This document shows positions 45,265 to 53,352 of a stretch of 64,000 bases of DNA, piece by piece. The notes beneath the pieces were generated by a model that made no database searches, was not told the DNA's origin, and saw only the letters and a list, made by a program, of their open reading frames with translations. Both the position numbers and the translations under genes were made by a program. The stretch spans positions 124,001 to 188,000 of the forward strand of contig OZ245751.1 in the NCBI GenBank assembly GCA_965227445.1, given 5' to 3'. The DNA comes from DT-110 sp030148525. GTDB taxonomy: Bacteria; Bacteroidota; Bacteroidia; Chitinophagales; Saprospiraceae. Positions within the stretch are counted from its first letter, which is position 1, and the number at the start of each line of letters is the position of its first letter.

Positions 45265-47997
45265 TTACTCAAAAGCTGCTTTTACGATCGCTTGCTGTGT
45301 ATCATCGTGTTTCTTCTTAAAGCCGGTAGCGGGTGAAGCACTCGCTTTGCGGGTAATCTCCTCAAAATTGGCTTCCGGATACATGATTTTGAGGTAGCGC
45401 CAGGCTCCCATATTGGATGGCTCTTCCTGTACCCAGATCTTGTCGGCTTTATCGTATTTCTTCATCAGAGCGTCCAGTTGTTTCTTGGGTAGGGGGTAGA
45501 GTTGCTCCAAACGAATGACGGCAACATCATTGTGTTCCTGGTCCATTTTTTCCTGCAACAGGTCGTAGTAGACCTTGCCGCTGCAAAAGACGGCCTTGCG
45601 AATTTTCTTGCCGCTGCGCGGACCTACTTCCGGGTCGTCAATGATTTCCTGGAAGCGGGTTTTGCCGGAGAACTCCTCCGGTGAGGATACACAGAGGGGA
45701 TGACGCAAGAGCGACTTGGGTGACATGTGTACCAGTGGTTTGCGGAACGGGCGTGCCAGCTGACGGCGCAACAAGTGGAAAAAGTTAGCGGGGGTAGTGC
45801 AGTTAGCCACCGTAATATTGAATTCAGCACATTGCTGTAAAAAGCGCTCTAAACGTGCACTGGAGTGCTCTGGTCCCTGACCTTCGTAACCGTGGGGTAA
45901 CAGCATAACCAAGCCACTCATCCGTTGCCACTTACTTTCAGCAGCTGTAATGTATTGGTCTACAATAGTCTGTGCACCATTGTAAAAGTCGCCAAATTGC
46001 GCCTCCCAGACGATGAGGGTATCGGGTGTTGCCAGGGAGTATCCGTATTCAAAACCCAGTACCGCAAACTCAGAGAGTAAGGAGTTGTAGATGCGGAACT
46101 TCCCTTGTCCCTCGGCTATGCCGTCGAGTCGATTGATGGGTTGGAAAGTTTCATTGTCGTACAGGAGGGCGTGACGGTGGGAGAAGGTTCCCCGACGCAC
46201 GTCCTGACCACTCATGCGCACGTCCTTTCCTTCGGCCAGTACGCTACCGTAAGCCATGAGCTCGCCCATAGCCCAGTCGAGTTTGTTTTCATCCAGGAGT
46301 TTCTTTTTCCCTTTGAAAAGGCGCTTCACTTTGGACAAAGGCTTGAAGTCTTTGGGCATATTGCCGATGTGGTCGATCAGGTGATCGCGCATTTCCTCCG
46401 TAAGTGCCGTAACCGGCGATTCGTCGTAATCCGAGGCATCGGTTATTTTTTTGAGCTGGCGCCAGGCCTGTTCGGGCTGCTGGTATTCGTAGGGTAATGG
46501 CTTTTCCTTCACCTCGTCGAGCCGGTCTTGCAGCAGCGACCAGAACTCATCCTCCATTTTTTCAGCTAGTTCTTTGTCGACGTCACCCCGGTCGATCAGT
46601 TCTTTGGAGTAAATCTCCCGTGGATTCGGGTGGTTGTTGATGATCTCGTACATCTCGGGCTGGGTGAATTTGGGGTCATCCCCTTCGTTGTGGCCGTGTT
46701 TGCGGTAACAAACCATGTCGATAAAGACATCATTATTGAATTTCTGGCGATACTCCACCGCAAATTCTACGGCGAACAAGAGAGCCTCGGGGTCGTCACC
46801 ATTGACGTGTAGTACGGGAGCCTGGACTACGTTGGCCACGCCGGTAGAGTAGGTGGATGAACGCGCATCGTCGAAATCGGTGGTGAAGCCTACCTGGTTG
46901 TTAATAACGAAGTGCATGGTGCCACCGGTGTAATAACCTTCCAATTGACTCATTTGCACCGTTTCGTACACGACGCCCTGGCCGGCGATGGCCGCATCTC
47001 CGTGAATGAGGATAGGCAGGATCTTATCGTAGTCGCTTTTGTAAAGCAGGTCCGCTTTGGCCCGGGCAAACCCTTCTACTACCGGATCGACCGATTCGAG
47101 GTGGCTGGGATTGGGGACCAATTTCAATTGTACGGAGTGGCCACCCGGAGTATCTACCTGAGAGGAATAACCGAGGTGGTATTTAACGTCTCCGTCACCG
47201 AAACTCTGGTCGGGAACAGCAGTACCCTCAAATTCATTGAAAATGTGCTCATAGGTTTTTCCCATGATATTGGCTAATACATTGAGTCGTCCGCGGTGAG
47301 CCATGCCAATAACCACCTCTTCGACTCCGTGGGCGGCTCCGTGGTTGATCATGCCGTCGAGTGCCGCAATGGCACCTTCACCACCTTCCAGCGAGAACCG
47401 CTTCTGACCGATGTATTTGGTGTGGAGAAATTTTTCAAAGACTTCCGCTCCGTTCAGTTTCTCTAGCAGGCGGCGTTTTTTCTCGAGAGGGATATTGAAA
47501 CTTTGGTCGGGCTGGAGCGATTCGATGCGGGCCCGGATCCAGCGGCGTTTTTCGCGGTCCTGGATGTGGTGGTATTCAAAACCGATGTTTCCGCAATACA
47601 CCTTGCGCATATGTTCCACGATCTGGCGCAGGGTCGCGTTTTCAAGACCAGCCTCCCGGCCGGCTCTAAAAACGGTGTCGAGATCGGCATCGGACAGGTC
47701 GAAGTCGGCAAGATCGAGGTGCGGGGATCGATCACGGCGTTTTCGAATGGGGTTGGTCGTTGATAATAGGTGTCCGCGATTACGATAGGCCTTAATCAGG
47801 GCCAATACCTGAAATTCTTTGGGACTGAGGGTTGTCGTACCCCCTTCGACATGACCGTTAGAAGATTGGGAATAGTCAAAGCCTTTAAAAAAGGCACGCC
47901 AGCTTTCCTCTACCTGATTGGGATCTGCCAGGTAGTTCTCGTACATCTTTTCGATATAGGAAGGGTGGGCATTAGCAAGAAAAGAATAGTCGCTCAT
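45265..47997 (-). CDS. sucA: 2-oxoglutarate dehydrogenase E1 component
   Basis: Thiamine-diphosphate-dependent decarboxylase of the TCA cycle complex, 910 aa. It shows the N-terminal helper-binding segment YIEKMYENYLADPNQVEESW, the active-site EEVVIGMAHRGRLNVLAN near 245, HGDAAIAGQGVVYETVQMS near 345, YRKHGHNEGDDPKFTQP near 440, and LPHGYEGQGPEHSSARLERF near 735. No sucB gene is adjacent. A good promoter lies 130 bp upstream. Its stop directly abuts a heptamer dyad. Confidence 0.96.
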   Translation of the reverse strand: MSDYSFLANAHPSYIEKMYENYLADPNQVEESWRAFFKGFDYSQSSNGHVEGGTTTLSPKEFQVLALIKAYRNRGHLLSTTNPIRKRRDRSPHLDLADFDLSDADLDTVFRAGREAGLENATLRQIVEHMRKVYCGNIGFEYHHIQDREKRRWIRARIESLQPDQSFNIPLEKKRRLLEKLNGAEVFEKFLHTKYIGQKRFSLEGGEGAIAALDGMINHGAAHGVEEVVIGMAHRGRLNVLANIMGKTYEHIFNEFEGTAVPDQSFGDGDVKYHLGYSSQVDTPGGHSVQLKLVPNPSHLESVDPVVEGFARAKADLLYKSDYDKILPILIHGDAAIAGQGVVYETVQMSQLEGYYTGGTMHFVINNQVGFTTDFDDARSSTYSTGVANVVQAPVLHVNGDDPEALLFAVEFAVEYRQKFNNDVFIDMVCYRKHGHNEGDDPKFTQPEMYEIINNHPNPREIYSKELIDRGDVDKELAEKMEDEFWSLLQDRLDEVKEKPLPYEYQQPEQAWRQLKKITDASDYDESPVTALTEEMRDHLIDHIGNMPKDFKPLSKVKRLFKGKKKLLDENKLDWAMGELMAYGSVLAEGKDVRMSGQDVRRGTFSHRHALLYDNETFQPINRLDGIAEGQGKFRIYNSLLSEFAVLGFEYGYSLATPDTLIVWEAQFGDFYNGAQTIVDQYITAAESKWQRMSGLVMLLPHGYEGQGPEHSSARLERFLQQCAEFNITVANCTTPANFFHLLRRQLARPFRKPLVHMSPKSLLRHPLCVSSPEEFSGKTRFQEIIDDPEVGPRSGKKIRKAVFCSGKVYYDLLQEKMDQEHNDVAVIRLEQLYPLPKKQLDALMKKYDKADKIWVQEEPSNMGAWRYLKIMYPEANFEEITRKASASPATGFKKKHDDTQQAIVKAAFE

Positions 47998-48127
47998 GGT
48001 ATCCGGAAGTAATTATTAGTACTTGGTTGTTTTCAGTGAGAACAAGTAATGGTCTTACCTGGTTTCCCGGCTTTCGCCAAAAAAGGAGGTAATTAAGGTG
48101 CAAATAAACACCCCTGTAGTTTATATG

Positions 48128-48156
48128 CAAATATACCGAGCAGGAAGTGTACGCAA
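48128..48156 (-). promoter_or_regulatory. promoter of sucA (TTG-18-TATATTTG)
   Basis: On the minus strand, TTG at 48154-48156 is followed after 18 bp by TATATTTG (48128-48135), close to the Bacteroidota consensus of TTG, about 19 bp, TAnnTTTG. It implies a 5' leader of ~120 nt for sucA. Confidence 0.65.
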
Positions 48157-48189
48157 GTCGGGTTTGAAATAATGCTTTCCCCGGCCGCC

Positions 48190-48330
48190 GGAGAGGGGGA
48201 TTAGGGGAAAGGGGGAAAGGGAGAAAGGGAGAAAGGGAGAAAGGGAGAAAGGGAGAAAGGGAGAAAGGGGGATAGGGTGAATGGGAGATAAGGAGATAAG
48301 GGGAGTGGGAGATAGGGAGATAGGGGGACT
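48190..48330 (+). repeat. GGGAGAAA tandem repeat array
   Basis: GGGAGAAA octamers in a row, then GGGATAGGG/GGAGATAAG variants, all purine-rich on the plus strand. It lies between the sucA promoter and the rpsT promoter. Same family as 9862-9990 and 56465-56520. Another short dyad-like piece (GGCCGCCGAAGTCCG) follows at ~48350. Confidence 0.88.
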
Positions 48331-48436
48331 GGGGGATTTCCGCTTTTCCCTGGCCGCCGAAGTCCGTACGGACGAAGGAGGCCGATTTCTGATTTCTGAT
48401 TTCCAGTTACCTCTTTCTTTTTTAAAAGGTTTTATT

Positions 48437-48444
48437 TACCTTTG
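48437..48444 (+). promoter_or_regulatory. -7 element TACCTTTG for rpsT
   Basis: A TAnnTTTG match 60 bp upstream of the rpsT ATG, typical in spacing for a Bacteroidota housekeeping gene. No obvious -33 TTG, as the upstream bases are T/A-rich. Confidence 0.6.
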
Positions 48445-48504
48445 CACTCCGATAAAACTGAAGTGGGGGGTAACCCTCAATAATTGTAAATTCTACCATA
48501 CGTT

Positions 48505-48756
48505 ATGGCACAACATAAATCAGCTAAAAAACGGATTCGTCAGGAAGCTAAACGTCGCATCCATAACCGCTACTACAAAAAATCAGCTCGCACAGCCATC
48601 AAAAAACTGCGTGAGATGACTGATAAAGCAGAAGCTGAAAAGTATCTGCCCAAAGTAGTTTCTCAGATCGATCGTCTGGTTAAGAAAGGGACCTGGCATA
48701 AATCCAAGGCTTCCAACCTGAAAAGCAAGCTGACTAAGTACGTTAACAGTCTCTAA
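48505..48756 (+). CDS. rpsT: 30S ribosomal protein S20
   Basis: Primary-binding protein of the 30S body, 83 aa, very basic with three helices. MAQHKSAKKRIRQEAKRR followed by HNRYYKKSARTAIKKLRE matches S20. It has its own -7 box upstream and an intrinsic terminator downstream, so it is a monocistronic unit. Confidence 0.95.
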   Translation: MAQHKSAKKRIRQEAKRRIHNRYYKKSARTAIKKLREMTDKAEAEKYLPKVVSQIDRLVKKGTWHKSKASNLKSKLTKYVNSL

Positions 48757-48787
48757 GCCAGTCTGTTAAACGCTGCTAGTCCGCAAA

Positions 48788-48823
48788 GTGTATTCTGGTA
48801 CCTAACCGGAATACACTTTTTTT
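48788..48823 (+). terminator. intrinsic terminator of rpsT
   Basis: GTGTATTCTGG pairs with CCGGAATACAC (11 bp, one G-U) around a 7-nt loop, directly followed by a run of seven T. It lies 31 bp after the rpsT stop. Confidence 0.85.
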
Positions 48824-48837
48824 GTTGTATATTGCAA

Positions 48838-48853
48838 ACGAACGTTCATTCGT
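48838..48853. promoter_or_regulatory. candidate TetR operator upstream of paaE
   Basis: ACGAACGTTCATTCGT, an imperfect 16-bp palindrome 20 bp upstream of the paaE ATG. It shares the ends ACGAAC and TTCGT with the palindrome upstream of paaA (50963-50978), and the TetR gene lies between the two, so these are probably the sites of one regulator. A TATATTG just upstream could be the -7 box. Confidence 0.6.
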
Positions 48854-48873
48854 AAAGATAGGAGTTTCCTGTT

Positions 48874-49956
48874 ATGGCTACATTTCACAAGTTGCGCGTT
48901 AAAGAAGTACGTCCCGAGACCAGCGATTGCGTATCGGTTGCCTTTGATGTTCCCGAAGAGCTGGCCGACCAGTTCGATTTCATCCAGGGACAATACCTGA
49001 CCATTAAGACGAAAATCGAAGGGGAGGAGGTACGCCGATCCTATTCCATTTGCACTGCTCCTCAGGATAAGGACCTGCGAGTGGCTATTAAAAAAGTGCC
49101 GGGAGGTGCGTTCTCCACCTACGCCAACGACATCCTGGAGGCGGGGTCGGAATTAGATGTGTTGGAGCCCGCCGGGCGATTCTACACACAACTCGATCCA
49201 TCTCACGAAAAGCACTACGTCGGTTTTGCGGCGGGGAGCGGGATCACGCCGGTCATGTCCATCCTGAAGACCATTTTACAGGCCGAGCCCAAAAGTCAGT
49301 TCACGCTGTTTTACGGCAATAAAGGAAGTGATTCCATTATCTTCCTCGAAGAATTAGAGGCTCTGAAGAACAAATACCTCGGCCGCTTGAGTATTCACCA
49401 TGTGCTGAGCCGGGAGCAGACAGGAAGTGACCTTTTTTACGGACGTATTGACGGGGAAAAAGCCGCGACCTTTTTTCAAAAGATCCTTAGTCCGGAAATG
49501 GTTGACGATATTTTTCTATGTGGACCAGAGCCCATGATTCTGGGCGTACGCGACCGACTGGAAGCAGCCGGCGTCACCGCTGAGCAGATACACTTCGAGT
49601 TGTTTACCAGTAGCCTGGCACTGCAGGAGCAGGCGCGCAAAAAACGCGAGGAGCGAGCTGCTGCACAAGAGGCATTCGATGCGCACATCACTATCCAGCT
49701 CGACGGCAATATTCTGGAGTTTCCCATGCGTTCCGACGATGATTCTATCCTGGACGCTGCCCTGAAAACCGGAGCCGATTTGCCCTTTGCCTGTAAAGGC
49801 GGTGTGTGTTGTACCTGCCGGGCTAAAGTGGATGCCGGAGAAGTAGACATGCTGATCAACTACGCCCTCGAACCCGATGAAGTGGAAGCGGGCTATGTCC
49901 TCACCTGCCAGTCTATACCCAAGACGAAGGAGGTGACTATCAACTATGACGCCTGA
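48874..49956 (+). CDS. paaE: 1,2-phenylacetyl-CoA epoxidase reductase subunit
   Basis: Passes electrons from NAD(P)H to the di-iron oxygenase PaaABC. The 360-aa product has an FAD-binding ferredoxin-reductase half (QGQYLTIKT, RRSYSICTAP, GGAFSTYAND), an NAD-binding part (FAAGSGITPVMSILK near 125, LCGPEPMI near 215), and a C-terminal plant-type 2Fe-2S domain with CKGGVCCTCRAKV and LTCQS. It is followed after 3 bp by the tetR gene. It is normally encoded with paaABC; here it is placed first, 1.1 kb ahead of paaA. Confidence 0.9.
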   Translation: MATFHKLRVKEVRPETSDCVSVAFDVPEELADQFDFIQGQYLTIKTKIEGEEVRRSYSICTAPQDKDLRVAIKKVPGGAFSTYANDILEAGSELDVLEPAGRFYTQLDPSHEKHYVGFAAGSGITPVMSILKTILQAEPKSQFTLFYGNKGSDSIIFLEELEALKNKYLGRLSIHHVLSREQTGSDLFYGRIDGEKAATFFQKILSPEMVDDIFLCGPEPMILGVRDRLEAAGVTAEQIHFELFTSSLALQEQARKKREERAAAQEAFDAHITIQLDGNILEFPMRSDDDSILDAALKTGADLPFACKGGVCCTCRAKVDAGEVDMLINYALEPDEVEAGYVLTCQSIPKTKEVTINYDA

Positions 49957-49959
49957 CCT

Positions 49960-50544
49960 ATGGAAACAGTCGTAACGGAAAAAAAACAACGTATTCTGGA
50001 GGCCGCTGCCCGCCTGTTCAGGGATAAAGGCTACTCCGCCACCTCGATGCGGGACCTGGCCGGAGCCGTTAATCTGAAAGCGAGCTCCTTGTACAACCAT
50101 ATTTCTTCAAAAGAAGAGATCCTGCAAGAAATCTGCCTGGCAAATGCAAGTCGATTTCATAGAGGTATGGAGCAAATCCGGGAATTACCCGAGGATGATC
50201 CGCAGGGCCGGCTGGAAGCGCTATTGAAACTCCACATCCGGATTGCGACCCAGGATGTTACTTCTGTTACCTCATTCAACGATGAATGGCGTCACTTATC
50301 AGAACCCTACCTGACCCAATTCCTGGATATGCGCCGGGCCTACGAATCATTTTTCCGCAGCGTAATTCGAAAAGGTACTGAGCAGGGCCTGTTTCGCCCC
50401 GCCGACGAAAGCGTAGTCCTGTATTCACTCATCTCTTCCCTGCGCTGGTTGTACGACTGGTATGAACCAGGAAAGCGGCTGGCACCTGCTGACCTGGAAG
50501 AACAGTTGATACCCCTGTTGATCCGCGGTATTTTGGTTGGGTGA
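49960..50544 (+). CDS. TetR-family regulator of the paa cluster
   Basis: 194 aa, with an N-terminal HTH (RILEAAARLFRDKGYSATSMRDLAGAVNLKASSLYNHISSK, residues 10-50, quoted here as its first and last parts only by position) and a C-terminal TetR_C-type ligand domain. It sits 3 bp after paaE, in one transcript. Two palindromes with shared ACGAAC ends flank the gene (48838-48853 and 50963-50978), so it likely represses paaE and paaA and is relieved by an aryl-CoA, as PaaR-type regulators are. Ligand and targets are inferred. A heptamer array begins at its stop. Confidence 0.82.
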   Translation: METVVTEKKQRILEAAARLFRDKGYSATSMRDLAGAVNLKASSLYNHISSKEEILQEICLANASRFHRGMEQIRELPEDDPQGRLEALLKLHIRIATQDVTSVTSFNDEWRHLSEPYLTQFLDMRRAYESFFRSVIRKGTEQGLFRPADESVVLYSLISSLRWLYDWYEPGKRLAPADLEEQLIPLLIRGILVG

Positions 50545-50598
50545 AGGGTCCGCGGTTCATGGTCCGAGGTCCACGGTCCACGGTCCGAGGTCCACGGT

Positions 50599-50695
50599 GC
50601 ACACCTTCATATGTGCGGGCTGCGGCGTACATCAGGCCACGGCTTCAGCTGTGGTGACAAGTGCAGCAGGAACACCCGTCCCACCACTTTAGTGG
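50599..50695 (+). repeat. 97-bp direct repeat, copy 1 (three hairpins)
   Basis: Begins GCACACCTTC and ends ACTTTAGTGGT. It contains small palindromes CATATGTG, CCACGGCTTCAGCTGTGG and ACCACTTTAGTGGT. Copy 2 is at 50739-50835 with only a few differences; two of these fall in stems. Confidence 0.8.
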
Positions 50696-50738
50696 TCCAC
50701 GGTACACGGTGCACGGTGCACGGTGCACGGGGCACGGT

Positions 50739-50835
50739 GCACACCTTCACATGTGCGGGCTGCGGCGTACATCAGGCCACAGCTTCAGCTGTGGTGACAA
50801 GTGCAGCAGGAACACCCGTCCCACCACTTTAGTGG
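50739..50835 (+). repeat. 97-bp direct repeat, copy 2 (three hairpins)
   Basis: Same as copy 1 but with perfect palindromes CACATGTG and CCACAGCTTCAGCTGTGG. A similar stem (CCACCACTAAAGTGGGTGG) occurs alone near 39012. Confidence 0.8.
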
Positions 50836-50962
50836 TTCGGGGTCCACGGTTCATGGAGTGCTTAGGATTTAAGGCCTTTCCTGCCGGATTAATCTCTGTA
50901 TTATTCGCTCTGGATAGACACAGGTAGTTGAACGTCAATAAGTTGACCAGATCAAGAACAAT

Positions 50963-50978
50963 ACGAACAAATGTTCGT
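50963..50978. promoter_or_regulatory. candidate TetR operator upstream of paaA
   Basis: ACGAACAAATGTTCGT, a 16-bp near-perfect palindrome, positioned 20 bp upstream of the paaA -7 box, where it would cover the -33 region. Shares half-sites with 48838-48853. Confidence 0.65.
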
Positions 50979-50997
50979 TTCTTTAAGTAGAAATTAG

Positions 50998-51005
50998 TAT
51001 ATTTG
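50998..51005 (+). promoter_or_regulatory. -7 element TATATTTG of paaABC
   Basis: TAnnTTTG match 53 bp upstream of the paaA ATG; the operator-like palindrome lies where the -33 box should be. Confidence 0.6.
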
Positions 51006-51057
51006 TAAGGTATGTGGCGACTATTTTGTCGCTGTGTCGCAAAAGAAGATAAGTAGT

Positions 51058-52008
51058 ATGGCTACCGACGATAAGCAAAAAAATGAAGCTTTTCAGGCTC
51101 GGATCGATGCCGAAGAACGCATTGAGCCCCGTGACTGGATGCCCGAGAAGTACCGGAAAACACTGATTCGCCAGATTTCTCAGCACGCGCACTCCGAAGT
51201 GGTGGGCATGCTGCCCGAAGGAAACTGGATTACCCGGGCTCCATCTTTGCGTCGTAAGGCAGCCCTGTTGGCAAAAGTACAGGATGAAGCCGGCCACGGC
51301 TTGTACTTGTACAGTGCTGCCGAAACACTGGGGGCCGAGCGGGAAGATTTAGTTCAGGAACTGCTGGATGGCAAAGCCAAATACAGCTCTATATTTAATT
51401 ATCCTACTATAACGTGGGCTGACATGGGAGCCATTGGTTGGCTGGTCGATGGCGCTGCTATTATGAACCAAGTGCCTTTGTGCCGCTGCTCGTACGGTCC
51501 CTACGCCCGAGCAATGGTGCGTGTATGTAAGGAGGAAAGTTTTCACCAGCGTCAGGGATACGAAATTATGCTGACACTGTGTCGTGGTACCGACGAGCAA
51601 AAGAGAATGGCTCAGGACGCCCTCAACCGTTGGTGGTGGCCCTCCTTAATGATGTTTGGCCCCAGCGATGCGGATTCCAAGCACACCGCTCAGTCGATGG
51701 CCTGGAAGATCAAGCGCTTCACCAACGACGAACTGCGTCAACGCTTTGTTGATATTACGACCCCTCAGGCCGAATACCTGGGATTGACTATCCCCGACCC
51801 CGACCTTACTTATAACAATGAAACCGGACACTACGAATTCGGGCCCATCGATTGGGATGAGTTCTGGAACGTAGTAAAAGGAAATGGCCCCTGCAATCAC
51901 GAGCGCCTGAAGGCACGTCGAAAGGCGCACGAAGAGGGTGCATGGGTGCGGGAAGCCGCCATGGCACACGCTGAAAAACGTAGTGAACGGGCTGCACAAG
52001 CCTCCTAA
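51058..52008 (+). CDS. paaA: 1,2-phenylacetyl-CoA epoxidase catalytic subunit A
   Basis: Di-iron oxygenase subunit that epoxidises phenylacetyl-CoA. The ~316-aa product has the PaaA N-terminus (ERIEPRDWMPEKYRKTLIRQ), a first carboxylate/His site in HAHSEVVGMLPEG, the iron-binding KVQDEAGHGLYLYSAAETLG, and later KEESFHQRQGYEIML and WWPSLMMFGPSDADSKHT. I prefer the ATG at 51058; a GTG at 51034 would add eight residues but has no better ribosome site. paaB begins 10 bp after the stop. Confidence 0.94.
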   Translation: MATDDKQKNEAFQARIDAEERIEPRDWMPEKYRKTLIRQISQHAHSEVVGMLPEGNWITRAPSLRRKAALLAKVQDEAGHGLYLYSAAETLGAEREDLVQELLDGKAKYSSIFNYPTITWADMGAIGWLVDGAAIMNQVPLCRCSYGPYARAMVRVCKEESFHQRQGYEIMLTLCRGTDEQKRMAQDALNRWWWPSLMMFGPSDADSKHTAQSMAWKIKRFTNDELRQRFVDITTPQAEYLGLTIPDPDLTYNNETGHYEFGPIDWDEFWNVVKGNGPCNHERLKARRKAHEEGAWVREAAMAHAEKRSERAAQAS

Positions 52009-52018
52009 AAAAGGATCT

Positions 52019-52303
52019 ATGAAAAAGAATTGGCCACTTTGGGAAATCTTCATTCGCGCTAAAAATGGCCTGAGTCATAAACACGTCGGCAGTCTTCACG
52101 CCGCCGACGCCAACATGGCCATTGAAAATGCACGGGATGTTTATACCCGTCGCAGCGAAGGTGTAAGCATCTGGGTAGTCGAGTCAAAACAGATTACGGC
52201 CTCTAATCCCGATGAAAGCGCATCCTTATTTGATCCGGCCGAAGATAAGGTGTACCGACACCCAACCTTCTACGATCTGCCGGATGATGTAAAGCACATT
52301 TGA
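52019..52303 (+). CDS. paaB: 1,2-phenylacetyl-CoA epoxidase subunit B
   Basis: Small 94-aa structural subunit of the epoxidase complex. It starts MKKNWPLWEIFIRAKNGLSH, continues with HVGSLHAADANMAIENARDVYTRR (positions 22-45) and ends with the typical VYRHPTFYDLPDDVKHI. An AAGGAT ribosome site is 4 bp ahead of the ATG. It is followed by a heptamer dyad rather than directly by paaC. Confidence 0.93.
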   Translation: MKKNWPLWEIFIRAKNGLSHKHVGSLHAADANMAIENARDVYTRRSEGVSIWVVESKQITASNPDESASLFDPAEDKVYRHPTFYDLPDDVKHI

Positions 52304-52305
52304 AC

Positions 52306-52423
52306 AGGTTTGAGGTGTGAGGTGTGAGGTTTGAGGTAATCTCAAACCTTACCTACCTGTAACCTGACCTCAAACCTGACCTCAAACCTGACCTCACACC
52401 TCAAACCTCAAACCTCAAACCTG
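52306..52423. repeat. heptamer dyad inside the paaB-paaC gap
   Basis: Left arm of TTGAGGT/GTGAGGT units, right arm of CTCAAAC/CTGACCT/CTCACAC units; the two can pair as a long imperfect hairpin of more than 40 bp. It starts 2 bp after the paaB stop and ends 2 bp before the paaC ATG, so it fills the gap completely. It has no T run after it. Confidence 0.88.
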
Positions 52424-52425
52424 AT

Positions 52426-53184
52426 ATGACAATTGCACAGGCACATTTCGAATACGTACTTCGCATGGGCGACAACGCCCTAATTCTCGGACAACGCTTG
52501 TCCGAGTGGTGTGGCCACGGTCCTATCCTCGAGCAGGATATTGCAATCACCAACATAGCGCTCGACCAGGTGGGCCAGGCTCGTGTGTTACTGGCATACG
52601 CCGGTAAGCTGGAGGGCAAAGGACGATCAGAGGACGATCTGGCCTATTTGCGTGATGCCTGGGATTTCAGGAATGTGCTGCTGGTTGAACAGCCCAATGA
52701 AGACTGGGCTTTCACCATCGTTCGTCAGTTTCTGTTCGATTCATATAACTTCTTTTTACACGAAGCGCTGTTGCATAGCAAAGATTCCGAATTGGCGGGC
52801 ATGGCTGAAAAAGCCCTCAAAGAAGTCCAATACCATCTGCGTTACAGTTCTGAGTGGATGATTCGTCTGGGCGACGGTACCGAAACTAGTCACCAGAAAA
52901 TGCAGCATGCTCTCGACGAGTTATGGATGTTTAGTGGTGAACTGACACAGGGTGATGAGGTCGATCAGATCATGCAACAAGAGGGTATCGGAGCGGACTT
53001 ATCGCAAATAGCCTCACTGCGCAACGAACGCATCAGCTATGTGCTGGACCGGGCAACCCTGAAGCAACCCGATAATAATTGGATGCAGGAAGGTGGTAAA
53101 CAAGGCCGCCATACCGAGCATCTCGGATACATACTTACCGAGCTGCAATTCATGCAGCGGGCTTACCCCAATATGAAATGGTAG
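52426..53184 (+). CDS. paaC: 1,2-phenylacetyl-CoA epoxidase subunit C
   Basis: Structural partner of PaaA with the same ferritin-like fold, 252 aa. Typical segments are LRMGDNALILGQRLSEWCGHGPI near 10, EDIAITNIALDQVGQARVLL near 35, EDDLAYLRDA near 68 and NEDWAFTIVRQFLFDSY near 88. The ATG directly follows the heptamer dyad. No paaD or later paa genes are downstream; the next gene is an unrelated protease. Confidence 0.92.
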   Translation: MTIAQAHFEYVLRMGDNALILGQRLSEWCGHGPILEQDIAITNIALDQVGQARVLLAYAGKLEGKGRSEDDLAYLRDAWDFRNVLLVEQPNEDWAFTIVRQFLFDSYNFFLHEALLHSKDSELAGMAEKALKEVQYHLRYSSEWMIRLGDGTETSHQKMQHALDELWMFSGELTQGDEVDQIMQQEGIGADLSQIASLRNERISYVLDRATLKQPDNNWMQEGGKQGRHTEHLGYILTELQFMQRAYPNMKW

Positions 53185-53352
53185 CGTTCCTTTGAATATC
53201 TGGATACTTGTTAGTAATTTCCTCGTCTCGAAAAATGTGCTGGTGGATTGAGCTGTAAATGCCTGACTATTTAAGGTTCAGCACCAGCAAGCGCGCCAGG
53301 CGTGAAAAAACGATCAAATAATTCAGTCTAGTCGCCCTAGTCTGTAGCTCGA

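Larger units (their letters stand above)
50545..50860 (+). repeat. GGTCCAC/GGTGCAC heptamer arrays with embedded direct repeats
   Basis: Starts at the base after the tetR stop. Runs of GGTCCAC, GGTCCGA, GGTTCAT (50549-50598) and GGTGCAC, GGTACAC, GGGGCAC (50695-50740) alternate with two copies of a 97-bp sequence. The 7-bp step is maintained within each run. It separates tetR from the paaA promoter. Confidence 0.88.

Noticed and set aside
50611..50832. Cys-rich frames (MCGLRRTSGH, CAGCGVH) that look like zinc-finger fragments
   Set aside because: They come from the 97-bp direct repeats, are present in several frames and lack a start signal.
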